Below, one piece after another: positions 39,031 through 50,200 of a stretch of 64,000 bases of DNA. Both the position numbers and the translations under genes were made by a program. The stretch comes from Mycolicibacterium frederiksbergense (lineage in GTDB: Bacteria > Actinomycetota > Actinomycetes > Mycobacteriales > Mycobacteriaceae), in NCBI RefSeq assembly GCF_029893345.1, contig NZ_JARXVE010000007.1, positions 186,001 through 250,000 on the forward strand, given 5' to 3'. Position 1 is the stretch's first letter. Each line of letters opens with the position of its first letter. The notes under the pieces are model-generated. The model ran no database searches, was not told the origin of the DNA, and saw only the letters and a list, made by a program, of their open reading frames with translations.

Positions 39031-40398
39031 ATGACCATTGCTTCCGCGATGACGGCCCCGAAAAACCCGGGCCTGTTCCCGTCCCCCGCCGAGGTCGAGG
39101 CGAACACCCCGGCCGATCGGGACCGGGCCATCGACGTCATCCGTATCGCCTCGCTGGTCGGTGTGGTGGTCGGCCACACTGTCATGGCCACCAGCACGAT
39201 TCGCGATGACGTGTTCATCTGGAGCAACCTGCTCACCACATCCACCGTCTTTCAGGCGCTGACCTGGGTGTTCCAGATCATGCCGTTGTTCTTCTTCGCC
39301 GGGGTGGCCGCCAGCGTCACCTCCTGGCGCCCCGGCTCATCCTGGGGTGGCTGGTTACTGCGGCGCTGCACCCGGCTGTACCGCCCGGTGTTCTACTACC
39401 TGGCGTTCTGGACCGTCGCCCTGGCGGTGCTGCGGTTCGTGCTCCCCGTGCACGTCTACGAACCCGTCGCCGGGATCTCCATCCAGTTGTTGTGGTTTCT
39501 CGGCGCCTATGTCCTGGTGTTGGCGGCGGTTCCGGTGCTGGCCCGGATCACGGGTACCGCGCAGCTGACCGGCGCAGTCATCGGCAGCTACGCGTTCATC
39601 GCGGTGATCGACGCCATCCGGATCAACGTCGAGGGTTACGCCGCGCTGGGCTATCTGAACACCGTGGTGTGGTTGATCCCCGGCATGTTCGGGGTGGCCT
39701 ACCGCCGCCGCCTGCTGTCCAGCAGCGCCGCGCTCACGATCGGAATCGGCATGCTCGGCGTCAACCTGGCGCTGCTGTACTTCGGGCCCTACGAGCTGAG
39801 CCTGGTGGGCATCGAGACCCAGCAGCTGAAGAACATGACCCCACCCTCGCTGCTGCTGGCCGGTCACGCAATCATGATGTGCGCGTTCGCCATTGCCGCT
39901 GCCCCCGCCATCAACCGGTGGGCACAGAGACCGCGGGTGTGGTGGCTGACCGCGATCGGCAACTCCGGCGCGATGACGCTGTACCTGTGGCACATGCCGC
40001 TGCTGCTGGGCCTGCACCTGGTGTTCGACTACCTCGGCCTGGACCGCTTCGACGCGACGGCGCCCGGCTTCATCGCGCTGTCGGTGTTGCAGCTGGCGGT
40101 GATGGCCGGCCTGGTTGCGATGACGTTCGTCGCACTGCGGCCGCTGGAGAACTCGCCGCTGCCCGGCTGGGACGGAGGCGCGGTCGCCGGCACCGGAATG
40201 CACAGCGCCACTGTGGGTTTCCTGCTGTGCACAGCCGGTGCGGCGACGCTGACCTCGGTGGCATGGGGCCTGAAGGACCAGGGCGTGTACTGCGTGGCCG
40301 TCATGCTGGCCGCCCTCGCCGGTGCCCGCTGGCTGGCCCGCAACCCCGGGGAACGCACCCGTCAGTTCATGGGCACGGCCCGCACACCGAAGGTGTGA
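39031..40398 (+). CDS. Membrane acyltransferase family 3 (OafA/YrhL-like)
   Basis: A 455-residue multi-helix protein. The acyltransferase-3 hallmarks are DRAIDVIRIASLVGVVVGHT (with the key His), a basic RRCTRLYRPVF loop after helix 2-3 and FLGAYVLVLAAVPVLAR. Such enzymes move acetyl or other acyl groups onto envelope sugars. About ten membrane segments; the C terminus is cytoplasmic and short. Its 3' end overlaps the convergent serine hydrolase gene by 37 bp. Confidence 0.85.
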   Translation: MTIASAMTAPKNPGLFPSPAEVEANTPADRDRAIDVIRIASLVGVVVGHTVMATSTIRDDVFIWSNLLTTSTVFQALTWVFQIMPLFFFAGVAASVTSWRPGSSWGGWLLRRCTRLYRPVFYYLAFWTVALAVLRFVLPVHVYEPVAGISIQLLWFLGAYVLVLAAVPVLARITGTAQLTGAVIGSYAFIAVIDAIRINVEGYAALGYLNTVVWLIPGMFGVAYRRRLLSSSAALTIGIGMLGVNLALLYFGPYELSLVGIETQQLKNMTPPSLLLAGHAIMMCAFAIAAAPAINRWAQRPRVWWLTAIGNSGAMTLYLWHMPLLLGLHLVFDYLGLDRFDATAPGFIALSVLQLAVMAGLVAMTFVALRPLENSPLPGWDGGAVAGTGMHSATVGFLLCTAGAATLTSVAWGLKDQGVYCVAVMLAALAGARWLARNPGERTRQFMGTARTPKV

Positions 40399-41807
40399 AT
40401 GAGCGGCGGATCGGTCGGGGCCAGCGCGACGGTGACCTCCAGCCGCCCGGCAGTACCCGGCAGCCGGTAGATCGCCTCGGTCGGTGATCGCCACTGCGAC
40501 TCCGCCTCACCGTTGCGCTCGCCGATCGCCTCTCGGGCCGTGGTTATCGCCGCGGCCCGCTCGGCCAGCGGGATGTCGAGCAGAACATTGCCGGAAAATG
40601 CCGGCTCCTGCAGCACCGAAGGGTCTGCGATGACACGTTCGACCACGCTCAGCACAGAGCGCAACTGCTCGGTGGGCCGCACCTGGGCTGGGCCGCTGCC
40701 GTCCTGCTGCAGCAGGGCGTCCAGCGCGGCCCGAGCGAGCGCCGGCGTCGGCGCATAGGTGCCGTTGCCGAAGGCCACCACACCCAGACCGCTGGCGTGA
40801 TGCCAGGCCATGTAGGACCCGAAGCCGGGGTACCCGCCGCTGTGTTGGCTGATCTGCCCCCACCGGGGGTCGATCTCGACGAACAGCCCGTAGCCGTAGC
40901 CGGACAATCCCCACGGGAAGCCCTTGCTTCTCAACCGGCTCTGCCCGCTCGGTTCCTCGACGAGGTCGAAGGGAAGCAGACGGTACGACTGCTGCATCTC
41001 CCGCCGGGAGGCACGGGACAGCACCGCATCGTCGGCATCATCGCTCGGCGGGAACGCGTCGCACAGCCAGCCAACCCATTTCCCGATGTCGGTCACCGTG
41101 CTCAGCAGACCGCCAATCGAGGAGAAACTGCCCGGCGCGGTGAACGGTTGCGGCTCCCACTCCCCGGTCGGGGTCGGCCGATAGCCCTGCGCCAGGCGCC
41201 CGGCCGGCACCGCGCGGTAGTCGTAGCCGGTATCGGTCAGGCCCAGGGGCGCCAGCAGCTCGCTCGCCACGTGCTCGACAAACGGTCGGCCGGTGACCGC
41301 CTCCACCACCCGGCCCAGAATGGCGTAGCCGAGGTTGGAGTAGGCGAACTCGGTGCCGGGGGCATACGCCCCGGCCACCGGGCCGGCCAGCAGGTCGTCG
41401 AACTCGGCTTGGGTCATCTCCTCCTGCCGGTCGGCCCACGGATCGTCGCTGGGCAGCCCGCTGCTCATGGTCAGGCAGTGGCGCACAGTGATTTTCGGCG
41501 AATCGGCGGTCGGACCGGCCAAGCCGACCGCTCCCGGAAGGTGCTGGATCACCGGATCGTCGAGCCGCAGCAGGCCCCGATCACGCAACTGCAGGATCGC
41601 AGCGGCGGTGAAGCTCTTGGACATCGACGCGATCCGGAAGACCCGATCCTGCGCCGGTGCGGCCTCGGTTGAACGGTCGGTGACCCCGCGACCGGTGAAG
41701 TGCACCACCTTGCCGTCGGCGAGGACGCCGAGTTGCAGTCCAGGGGCGTGCCGACCGTCGTGGAACTGGCCGACGATGTCATCGACAACGGTGAAGTCGA
41801 GGCTCAT
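40362..41807 (-). CDS. Serine hydrolase of the beta-lactamase / DD-peptidase family
   Basis: A 481-residue penicillin-binding-like hydrolase. The nucleophile motif is S61-M-S-K64 in FRIASMSKSF, and the second is the YSN of EFAYSNLGYAILG. HSGGYPGFGSYM is the likely third (KTG-equivalent) region. No signal peptide is visible with the ATG at 41807, so it may act in the cytoplasm on esters, amides or D-amino-acid peptides. Its start overlaps the stop of the APC permease by 4 bp: they are one operon, and the permease probably imports the substrate or exports the product. Confidence 0.88.
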   Translation of the reverse strand: MSLDFTVVDDIVGQFHDGRHAPGLQLGVLADGKVVHFTGRGVTDRSTEAAPAQDRVFRIASMSKSFTAAAILQLRDRGLLRLDDPVIQHLPGAVGLAGPTADSPKITVRHCLTMSSGLPSDDPWADRQEEMTQAEFDDLLAGPVAGAYAPGTEFAYSNLGYAILGRVVEAVTGRPFVEHVASELLAPLGLTDTGYDYRAVPAGRLAQGYRPTPTGEWEPQPFTAPGSFSSIGGLLSTVTDIGKWVGWLCDAFPPSDDADDAVLSRASRREMQQSYRLLPFDLVEEPSGQSRLRSKGFPWGLSGYGYGLFVEIDPRWGQISQHSGGYPGFGSYMAWHHASGLGVVAFGNGTYAPTPALARAALDALLQQDGSGPAQVRPTEQLRSVLSVVERVIADPSVLQEPAFSGNVLLDIPLAERAAAITTAREAIGERNGEAESQWRSPTEAIYRLPGTAGRLEVTVALAPTDPPLIHTFGVRAVPMN

Positions 41808-43222
41808 CGGGCCACCTCGACCGTCGAGTCGCGAAGATCCTCGTCCGGCGGAGCCAGCATCAAGAAGTGGGTGTTGCCCCGCGGCCGCAGGTAGAGGACG
41901 TAGTAGGTCAGGGCAATCAGCACGCACGCCCCGGCGACGATGAGATCGGCGCGGACCTGCTGGCTCAGCACGGCGACAGACATGACGATCGCGACGATCG
42001 GCCACAACGGCCACAGCGGCATCCGGTACGGGCGTTCCAGGTCAGGGTTGCGCAGTCGGCTCACCAGCGCGGACCCCGCGACGAGGATGAACTCGACCGC
42101 CAGCAGCGCTCCGGTCCAGGTGGTCAGCGTGGCGACGTCGGAGACCAGGATCATCACTGCCCCACCGATCCCAACCAGAATCGTTGCCAGCCAAGGCGTT
42201 CCATACTTGGGATGCACCACGGCCAGCGCCCGGCTGATGGCGCCCGGCCATGCCATGTCCCGGCCGGTGCTGTACAGGATGCGCGCGTAGTACGGCATGA
42301 GGGCGATGACGGCGTTGAGCACGGCGACGGCGATGCCGAGGCTGATGATGGTGTTGAAGGTTTCGCCGCCGATCGCGGTCAGAACGTACTGCCACGGGTT
42401 GTCCGAGTTCGACAGCTCGCTGAGCGAGGGAGCGGCGAGGGTCGCGGCAGCCACCGGGAACACCTCGCAGGCGACGGCGACGCCAAGAGCGATGAAGACG
42501 GCGCGGGCGACGTTGCGGCGGGCGCCGACGGTTTCCTCGGAGAAGATCAGTGCGCCCTGGAAGCCGTTGTAGGCGAAGCTGCCGACGGCGATGCCGGCCA
42601 CCAGTGCGCTCATGGTGAGCGGGCTGGCGATTCCCTGGGCGTCGAAGACCTCCGGCCGCAGCAGCGTGGTAAATGGCCGCTGCACGTTGATGAATCCGAA
42701 CACCGCCACCAGGATGACCGCCAGGATCTCAACGATCAGCAGGATGGTCACGGCGATCGCGTTGAGCCGGACGCCGAACAGCGCGATCACGGCACCGCCG
42801 ATGATGATCACGGCACCGAGAATGTTCGCGTCCACGTTGACGATGACGCGTAGATACTCCGCCATCCCGAGCGCGACCACGGCCGGGATGAGCACAGCCT
42901 GTACCGGACCGGTGACGAACATCGACACGAAACCGGGTGCCCGCCCCAGGATTCGGGCGATGAACGTGTAGTCGCCACCGGCGATCGGATAGGCCGCGCC
43001 CAATTCCGCCCAGCAGTACGCCAGCGACAGGCCGAGCACCGCGGCGATGCAGAACGTGAGGGCCGCACCGGTGCCGTTCAGCCCGAAGAGCACGGGGGCG
43101 ATGATGAACGCGCCGGTCGCCGGGGTGGTCGCGGAGATGACCAGCGACGAGTTCTCCCACAGGCTGAGATCGCGCTTCAGCTCCTGTTTGTATGCCCTGG
43201 GACGGGACTGTGATTCGCTCAT
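41804..43222 (-). CDS. APC-family amino acid permease
   Basis: A 472-residue transporter with twelve helices. It begins KRDLSLWENSSLVISATTPATGAFII and carries YPIAGGDYTFIARILG and NGFQGALIFSEETVGARRNVARAV, typical of the APC (yveA/eat-like) group. It takes up amino acids or amines with H+. First gene of an operon with the serine hydrolase; its promoter region is shared with the divergent TetR gene and holds two matching operators, so it is the likely target of that regulator. Confidence 0.92.
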   Translation of the reverse strand: MSESQSRPRAYKQELKRDLSLWENSSLVISATTPATGAFIIAPVLFGLNGTGAALTFCIAAVLGLSLAYCWAELGAAYPIAGGDYTFIARILGRAPGFVSMFVTGPVQAVLIPAVVALGMAEYLRVIVNVDANILGAVIIIGGAVIALFGVRLNAIAVTILLIVEILAVILVAVFGFINVQRPFTTLLRPEVFDAQGIASPLTMSALVAGIAVGSFAYNGFQGALIFSEETVGARRNVARAVFIALGVAVACEVFPVAAATLAAPSLSELSNSDNPWQYVLTAIGGETFNTIISLGIAVAVLNAVIALMPYYARILYSTGRDMAWPGAISRALAVVHPKYGTPWLATILVGIGGAVMILVSDVATLTTWTGALLAVEFILVAGSALVSRLRNPDLERPYRMPLWPLWPIVAIVMSVAVLSQQVRADLIVAGACVLIALTYYVLYLRPRGNTHFLMLAPPDEDLRDSTVEVAR

Positions 43223-43323
43223 TCGGCGCCTTTCTCACGGCCACCTGGATGGGTTCACCAACGGTGTCGGCGGTCCGGTCGGTGCGAGCCGGACGGTGTG
43301 ATCTTGGCGATACCGGCGCCCGA

Positions 43324-43340
43324 TGTCAACACTGATGACA
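43324..43340. promoter_or_regulatory. Probable TetR operator, site 1
   Basis: TGTC-AACACTGAT-GACA, a 17-bp near-perfect palindrome (one mismatch between arms) fitting TGTCnnCAnTGnnGACA. It is 101 bp from the permease start and 57 bp from the TetR start. Confidence 0.6.
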
Positions 43341-43347
43341 ACATTGC

Positions 43348-43364
43348 TGTCCGCAGTGTGGACA
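43348..43364. promoter_or_regulatory. Probable TetR operator, site 2
   Basis: TGTC-CGCAGTGTG-GACA, the second copy of the same 17-bp pattern with its centre 24 bp from site 1. Two sites spaced this way suggest cooperative binding of two dimers. It lies 33 bp before the TetR start. Confidence 0.6.
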
Positions 43365-43396
43365 CCACCTGCGTGTCCCCGCGGTCCCCGCATGCC

Positions 43397-44101
43397 ATGC
43401 TGTGCGTCGTGGACAGCAGCGGACGAGCCCAGGGATCGCACACCCGCGGCGGCGCCATTCGGTTGGACCGTGCCGTGATCTTGGCCGCGGCGCAGGAGAT
43501 CTGCGACCGCGACGGCTTGAGCGCGCTCACCCTGCGGCGACTCGGAAACGAACTCGGTGTCGACGCCACCGCGATGTACCGGCATTTCCGGGACAAGGCC
43601 GAGCTGATCTCGGCGCTCATCGACGAGCTGTTCCGGCTCGAAGTGGACGAGCCCGACCCACAGGGGCACTGGCGCGACAACCTGCGCAAGCTGATGCTGC
43701 AATGGTGGCAGATCTACCGCAGGCACGAAGGTCTGGCCGCTGCCATGGCCGGCCAGCCCGACGACGAGCCGCAGCTCTTTCACCTCACGGAATGGACTGT
43801 CCGCGAACTCATTCGGGCCGGCGTCGGCGAGGACGAGCTCGGCTTGTACCACCAGACCATCTACAACCACACGGTCGGAAACGGTCTGGTTGCGGCGTTG
43901 TCTCCATGGCTCACCGACATCGAGCTGCGCGACGAGCAACGCCGGCACTACGCCGCGCTCGACCCCCGCAGGTTCCCGTCGTCAGCCACCGCGGCGCCGA
44001 CGATCTACCCGGACACCGCCGAGGTCTTCGAATTCAGCGTGGAAGTGTTGCTCGACGCCATCGAGAAGCGTGGCCAGCTGGTTGCCCGGCAACGTAATTG
44101 A
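43397..44101 (+). CDS. TetR-family transcriptional regulator
   Basis: A 234-residue regulator. The helix-turn-helix (about 20-65) is GAIRLDRAVILAAAQEICDR, then LSALTLRRLGNELGVDATAMYRHFRDKAELI, a TetR-type pattern close to the TetR_C subgroup. The C-terminal ligand domain contains WWQIYRRHEGLAAAMAG. The frame is open upstream to 43298, but that part spans the two operators, so the start is placed at 43397 (or GTG 43409). It probably represses itself and the permease-hydrolase operon; the inducer is unknown. Confidence 0.87.
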   Translation: MLCVVDSSGRAQGSHTRGGAIRLDRAVILAAAQEICDRDGLSALTLRRLGNELGVDATAMYRHFRDKAELISALIDELFRLEVDEPDPQGHWRDNLRKLMLQWWQIYRRHEGLAAAMAGQPDDEPQLFHLTEWTVRELIRAGVGEDELGLYHQTIYNHTVGNGLVAALSPWLTDIELRDEQRRHYAALDPRRFPSSATAAPTIYPDTAEVFEFSVEVLLDAIEKRGQLVARQRN

Positions 44102-44128
44102 CGCCCATCGACATTGCGTACAACGCAT

Positions 44129-44188
44129 CGAGACTGCACACAGATCGCGATTCTGCTGTCTGGATTTCGCGATCTATGCGCAGTCTCG
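44129..44188. terminator. Hairpin between convergent TetR and DUF5302 genes
   Basis: Arms 44129-44150 and 44167-44188 match at 20 of 22 positions around a 16-base loop. Placed between two converging stops (44101 and 44198), it can end both transcripts. Confidence 0.7.
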
Positions 44189-44197
44189 TGTCAGGGA

Positions 44198-44368
44198 TTA
44201 GCCGCTCTTGCGGCGGAATTCGCGCCGGTTTTCCAGCGGGCCGTGCGCCCGCGGTTGGTTCCGGCCGCCGTCCTTGTGCGCCGCGCCGCCGGACGACTGC
44301 GCCTTCTTGCGCTCCAGGGCCTCCCGGAATTTGCGCTTGTTGTCGTCTTCCGGTTTGTCGTCAGCCAT
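44198..44368 (-). CDS. DUF5302 small hydrophilic protein
   Basis: A 56-residue, highly charged protein: MADDKPEDDNKRKFREALER, then a KKAQSSGG segment and an Arg-rich end (NRREFRRKSG). It matches the short actinobacterial DUF5302 family, which has no known function and is likely disordered with one helix. It was found by reading the minus strand directly. The gene follows the Rv1155-like gene on the same strand after 60 bp. Confidence 0.82.
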   Translation of the reverse strand: MADDKPEDDNKRKFREALERKKAQSSGGAAHKDGGRNQPRAHGPLENRREFRRKSG

Positions 44369-44428
44369 ACGCCACACCGTAGCCCGAATCCGATGTCATA
44401 GTCACGCACATTACCTCCGGCGGCGCCA

Positions 44429-45866
<1,438 letters not shown>

Positions 45867-45884
45867 GCGATCTAGGCTGTGGGG

Positions 45885-46400
45885 ATGGCCCGCTACATCG
45901 CGTTTTTGCGCGGCGTCAACGTCGGAGGCGTCAACCTCAAGATGGCCGAGGTGGCACAGGTCATGGAAGCGGCCGGATTCACCGACGTGCGGACGATCCT
46001 GGCGAGTGGAAATGTCTTGCTGGACAGCGCCTTCGACGCCGCGGCGGTGCGCAGCACGGCCGAGCGGGCACTGCGCGACGCCTTCGGCTATGAGGCCTGG
46101 GTGTTGGTGTACGGCCTGACCACCCTGCAAAAGGTCTCCGCCGGTTATCCATTCGAACGCGAGGTGGACGGGCACCACTCGTACGTCACCTTCGTCAGCG
46201 ACGAGGACATCCTCGACGAGCTGGCCGCCCTGCAGCCCGGACCGGACGAGAAGATCCAGCGCGGCGACGGCGTGCTCTATTGGCAGGTGCCGCGCGCGGC
46301 CACGCTGGACAGCACGATCGGCAAGACCATGGGCAAGAAGCGCTACAAATCCTCGACGACCACCAGAAACCTGCGCACGCTGGCGAAAGTGCTGCGCTGA
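45885..46400 (+). CDS. DUF1697 protein
   Basis: A 171-residue protein with the DUF1697 signature MARYIAFLRGVNVGGVNLKM, then FTDVRTILASGNVLLDS, and SSTTTRNLRTLAKVL at the end. The family is widespread in Actinobacteria and has no known activity; the fold resembles a ferredoxin-like domain. The ATG at 45885 is the standard start. Its 3' end is followed after 24 bp by the methyltransferase gene on the same strand. Confidence 0.93.
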   Translation: MARYIAFLRGVNVGGVNLKMAEVAQVMEAAGFTDVRTILASGNVLLDSAFDAAAVRSTAERALRDAFGYEAWVLVYGLTTLQKVSAGYPFEREVDGHHSYVTFVSDEDILDELAALQPGPDEKIQRGDGVLYWQVPRAATLDSTIGKTMGKKRYKSSTTTRNLRTLAKVLR

Positions 46401-46424
46401 CGAGATTCATCTACATTCGTGCCA

Positions 46425-47258
46425 ATGACGGGTACCTCACGCAAGGTGAGCGGCAGCGCGCTCACCGGCGTCTCCGAGACCGCACTGATGACATTGCAGG
46501 TTCGCGCCCACGAGGCGCGTCGCCCGGACCGTCTGATCGATGATCCGATGGCCGTCCAACTGGTCGACTCGATAGATTTCGATTTCGCCAAGTTCGGCTA
46601 CACCCGGCGCCAGGACATGGCCCTGCGGTCGATGTTGTTCGACCGGATCACCGGCGACTATCTGCGTGACCATCCGCAAGCCACCGTGGTGGCGCTGGCC
46701 GAAGGGCTGCAGACCAGCTTCTACCGGCTCGACGCTGCCGGCCTGGGACATCAGTTTCGTTGGCTGTCAGTCGATCTTGAGCCGATGATCGAACTTCGCA
46801 ACAAGCTGCTGCCGAAGCCGGACCGGGTCACCCAATGCGCCCAGTCGGCCCTGGACTTCAGCTGGATGGACCAGGTCGACACCAGCGACGGCGTCTTCAT
46901 CACTGCCGAGGGCCTGCTGATGTACCTGCAGCCGGAGGAGGCCATGTCGCTGATCCGCGCCTGCGCGCAGCGCTTTGGCGGCGCGCAGATGATGTTCGAC
47001 CTGCCTCCGGCGTTCTTTGCCTTCCTGACCCGCAGGGGGGTGCCGACCTCGACTCGGTACCGGGTGCCGCCGATGCCGTTCAGCCTGTCCCCCGCGCAGC
47101 TCGCCGACCTGGTCAACACCGTCCCCGGGGTGCGGACGGTGCGCGACCTGCCGATGCCGTCGGGCCGCGGCATGGTCCTCAACGCCATGCTGCAGGCGCA
47201 GCACCTGCCGATCTTCGACCCGATCCGCCCGGTAGTGGGACTGCTGGAGTTCGGTTAG
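46425..47258 (+). CDS. Leucine carboxyl methyltransferase-family SAM methyltransferase (Rv1153c/Omt-like)
   Basis: A 277-residue class I methyltransferase of the LCM/PPM1 type found in many mycobacterial copies: TLQVRAHEARRPDRLIDDPMAVQLVD, VALAEGLQTSFYRLD (SAM loop) and FITAEGLLMYLQPEEAMSLI. Strand and context match the recalled M. tuberculosis omt (Rv1153c). The methyl acceptor is unknown. GTG 46419 is an alternative start. Converges with the P450 fusion gene (15-bp gap). Confidence 0.88.
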   Translation: MTGTSRKVSGSALTGVSETALMTLQVRAHEARRPDRLIDDPMAVQLVDSIDFDFAKFGYTRRQDMALRSMLFDRITGDYLRDHPQATVVALAEGLQTSFYRLDAAGLGHQFRWLSVDLEPMIELRNKLLPKPDRVTQCAQSALDFSWMDQVDTSDGVFITAEGLLMYLQPEEAMSLIRACAQRFGGAQMMFDLPPAFFAFLTRRGVPTSTRYRVPPMPFSLSPAQLADLVNTVPGVRTVRDLPMPSGRGMVLNAMLQAQHLPIFDPIRPVVGLLEFG

Positions 47259-47273
47259 ACCGCCGGCCGACGG

Positions 47274-50200
47274 CTATTGGGCCCACACGTCCTCGACATA
47301 GCGATCTGAACTCACCAGCTCGGCAAGCCAGCTCGCGGCGGCGTCATCGTCTGCACCGGTATTGCGGCGGTAGATATCGCGGAAGGCCCCGCGCACCGCC
47401 GGGGCCATCCGGGCTCCGTCGCCGCACACGTACACATGGGCATCCATAGCCGGGTCGCCCAGCATCGCCCAGACCTCGTCGGAGTCGGCGGTGATGCGAT
47501 CCTGCACGTAGCGGACCTCATCCTCGGGCCGCCGCGAGAACGCCGGGCGCATCCGCACCACGCCGGCCTGTTCGGCCACTTCGAATTCGTCGCGGAACAG
47601 GTAGTCGACGTCCGGGTGGCGCACGCCGAAGAAGCACAGTGCCGACGTGAAGGGCTCGCCGGCGGCCTGTGCGGCGAGCCGGTCCCCGATAAATCCACGG
47701 AATGGGGCGACTCCCGTCCCGGCGCCGACCAGGATGACGTTCTTCGCCGGCTCGGCACCGGCCCGAAACGCGCGGCGTGCGGTGTCGACGCGCATCCGGA
47801 TCTGTTGTCCCGGTACGGCATCGGCGAGATAGCTCGACGACACACCGCGGAAGACGCCGTACCCGGAGCGGGCCGGCCCCTCAAGCACGCTGACCACCAG
47901 CTCGACCTCACGCGGCAGCCGGCGCGCGGAGGACGCGATGGAGTAGTGCCGTGGGGCCATCGGCTCGAACAACTCCAGCAGCTCGGCGCGCGACAGCTCG
48001 GTCGCCGCGAATTCGGCCAGGCATTCGGTGACGCTCAGCGCGCGCTCCTCGGGGCGTTCGGCGAGCTCGGTCAGTGCCGCACGTTCGGGCGGACACGGGT
48101 TGGCTGCCGCCAGCTTCAGCAGCTGACTTGGGCTGGCGGCCTTGCGCAGCTCGACGAAATGGGTGAGCAGCTCACGCACGGTGACCTCACGGTCGATGGC
48201 GATGGCACGTCGTGTGCTGCGCCGCGGATTCACCGAGATCCGGCGGTCCAGCCGCAGTTCCAGCAGTTCTGCGATCTCGTCCACCGCCTCAGGGCTGTTG
48301 TCCGGCAGCACCGTGAGGTGATCACCAGTCTGGTATTCGACGCCATCCGGCAACGCGATCCGGACGAGTCGCTTGTCATTCCCCATCGAATCACCAAGCG
48401 GGCCGGCCACATCGACCAGCGCCACGTTGTCCAACACGATGGCCGGTTGCACCTCGAAACGTGCATCGATCGCCGAAGTCACCGGCCCGTCGATGGCACG
48501 TAGCTCGTAGAGCAGCTCGCCGTCGGTGCGCTCGGGACCACCCGAAACGGCCAGGCCATCCGCCGGGGAGAGTGCTTGCCACAGAGCGGCGGAGAAGCCT
48601 TCGACAGTCCCGACGAAGTCTCCCGATGTATCGGCCTCGCCGCGCGGAATCACTGGTGCACCAACCAATTCGGCGAGACGCTCGGCGATGCGCTTGGGCA
48701 CGGTCTGGTAGGTCTCGGCCCAGTTCCGGTCGCCGACACCGAGCACGGCGTACGGGATCGCCGGTTGCGCCGGGATATCCGGGCTGTCCAGCCACTCGAC
48801 GAAGCGCCGCGCGTCGTCGGTGGGCTGGCCGTTGTACGACGCGGCGATCACCACCAGCGCCCCCTCGGAGGGCAGTGCGCCGGCCGCGGTGTCGAGAGCG
48901 GCCACCGTGGTCTGATAGCCGAGATCGGTGGCCTCGTCGGCCAGTTGCTGCGCCAGTGACCGGCAGTTGCCGAGGTTCGAACCGTGCAGCACAGTCACTT
49001 TCGAACCCGGCGCGGCCACTGCCCGCGGCTTGGGCGCCGAGACCGCCCCCGCCGCAAGGCCGGCGGCGTGCTGACGTTCCGGCGGTGTCCGCCGCACCAA
49101 CTGCAGGTGGAATCCGACCGGTTTGCGCAGCAGGTCGCTGTGGGTGCGCAGCTGATAATGCTCGACGTCCAGGAAGCGGTACCGGTGTACCAGGGTGGCC
49201 AGCGCCATCGTCGCCTCGTGCAAGGCGAACTGACGGCCGATACAGGACCTCGCCCCGGTACCGAAAGGCTTGAACAGGTTGACCGGTCGGCCAGCTGCAC
49301 GCTCGGCGCCGAACCGGTCCGGGTCGAAGATTTCGACATTGTCACCCCATTCGGGCTGCCGGTGCAGCGCCGCGGTCATCACCGTGACGACCTCGCCCTT
49401 GCGCACCGGATACCGGCCTCCGATGACGGTGTCCGCCAACGCCATCCGGTCGAACTCCCGAACCGGCGGAGACAGCCGCAACGTTTCGTCGACGATCTGC
49501 CGGATGTAGGTGAGCTTGCCGATCTCATCGAACGCGGGCACGTGGTCGTCGTCCGGCCCGAACAACCCGTCCACCTCACGACGTGCCCGGTGCAGCACCG
49601 CAGGGTCCTTGACGATGCTGTACAGCGCGGTCGGCATCAGTGTCGACGTGGTGTCCTGCCCGGCGATCAGGAACGTAAGGATCTGGTTGCGGATACTGTC
49701 GTGGCCGAGGCGCGGGGCGCCGTCAGCACCCGGCTCGAGCATCAGGGCGAGCAGGTCGTCCAGATCGACGGCACCCGCGCGATGCTGGGCGATCAGGTCG
49801 TCGATGAAGGCATAGAGCTTGTCGCGCTCGGCGGCGAAGACCGTCCGGTCGCCACCGCCCGGCGTGATGATCTGTTCCAGCGCGGCCGCGAAGCTGGCCG
49901 GGATGTCGGCCAGCCCGTCTTGGTGATAAGAGTCGAACCGCGCACCGAATCCGGCCAGGCCCACGGTGTCCATGGCCAGCTTCCCGAGGTCCACTGCGAC
50001 ATCCACCGGATGCGGCGCTCCGGCTGCCTCGTCCCACAACGCGATGAGCTGGCGGTTGATGTCGAGCATCGCCGGGTGGTAGCTACGCAGACCGCTGAAG
50101 CTGAACCCGGGGATCAGGACGTCATGTGCCTGCTGCCAACCGTTTTCGCCGGGATACGACGTGAACAGGCCGTTTTCGACCAGCGTTCGGAAGCGGTCCA

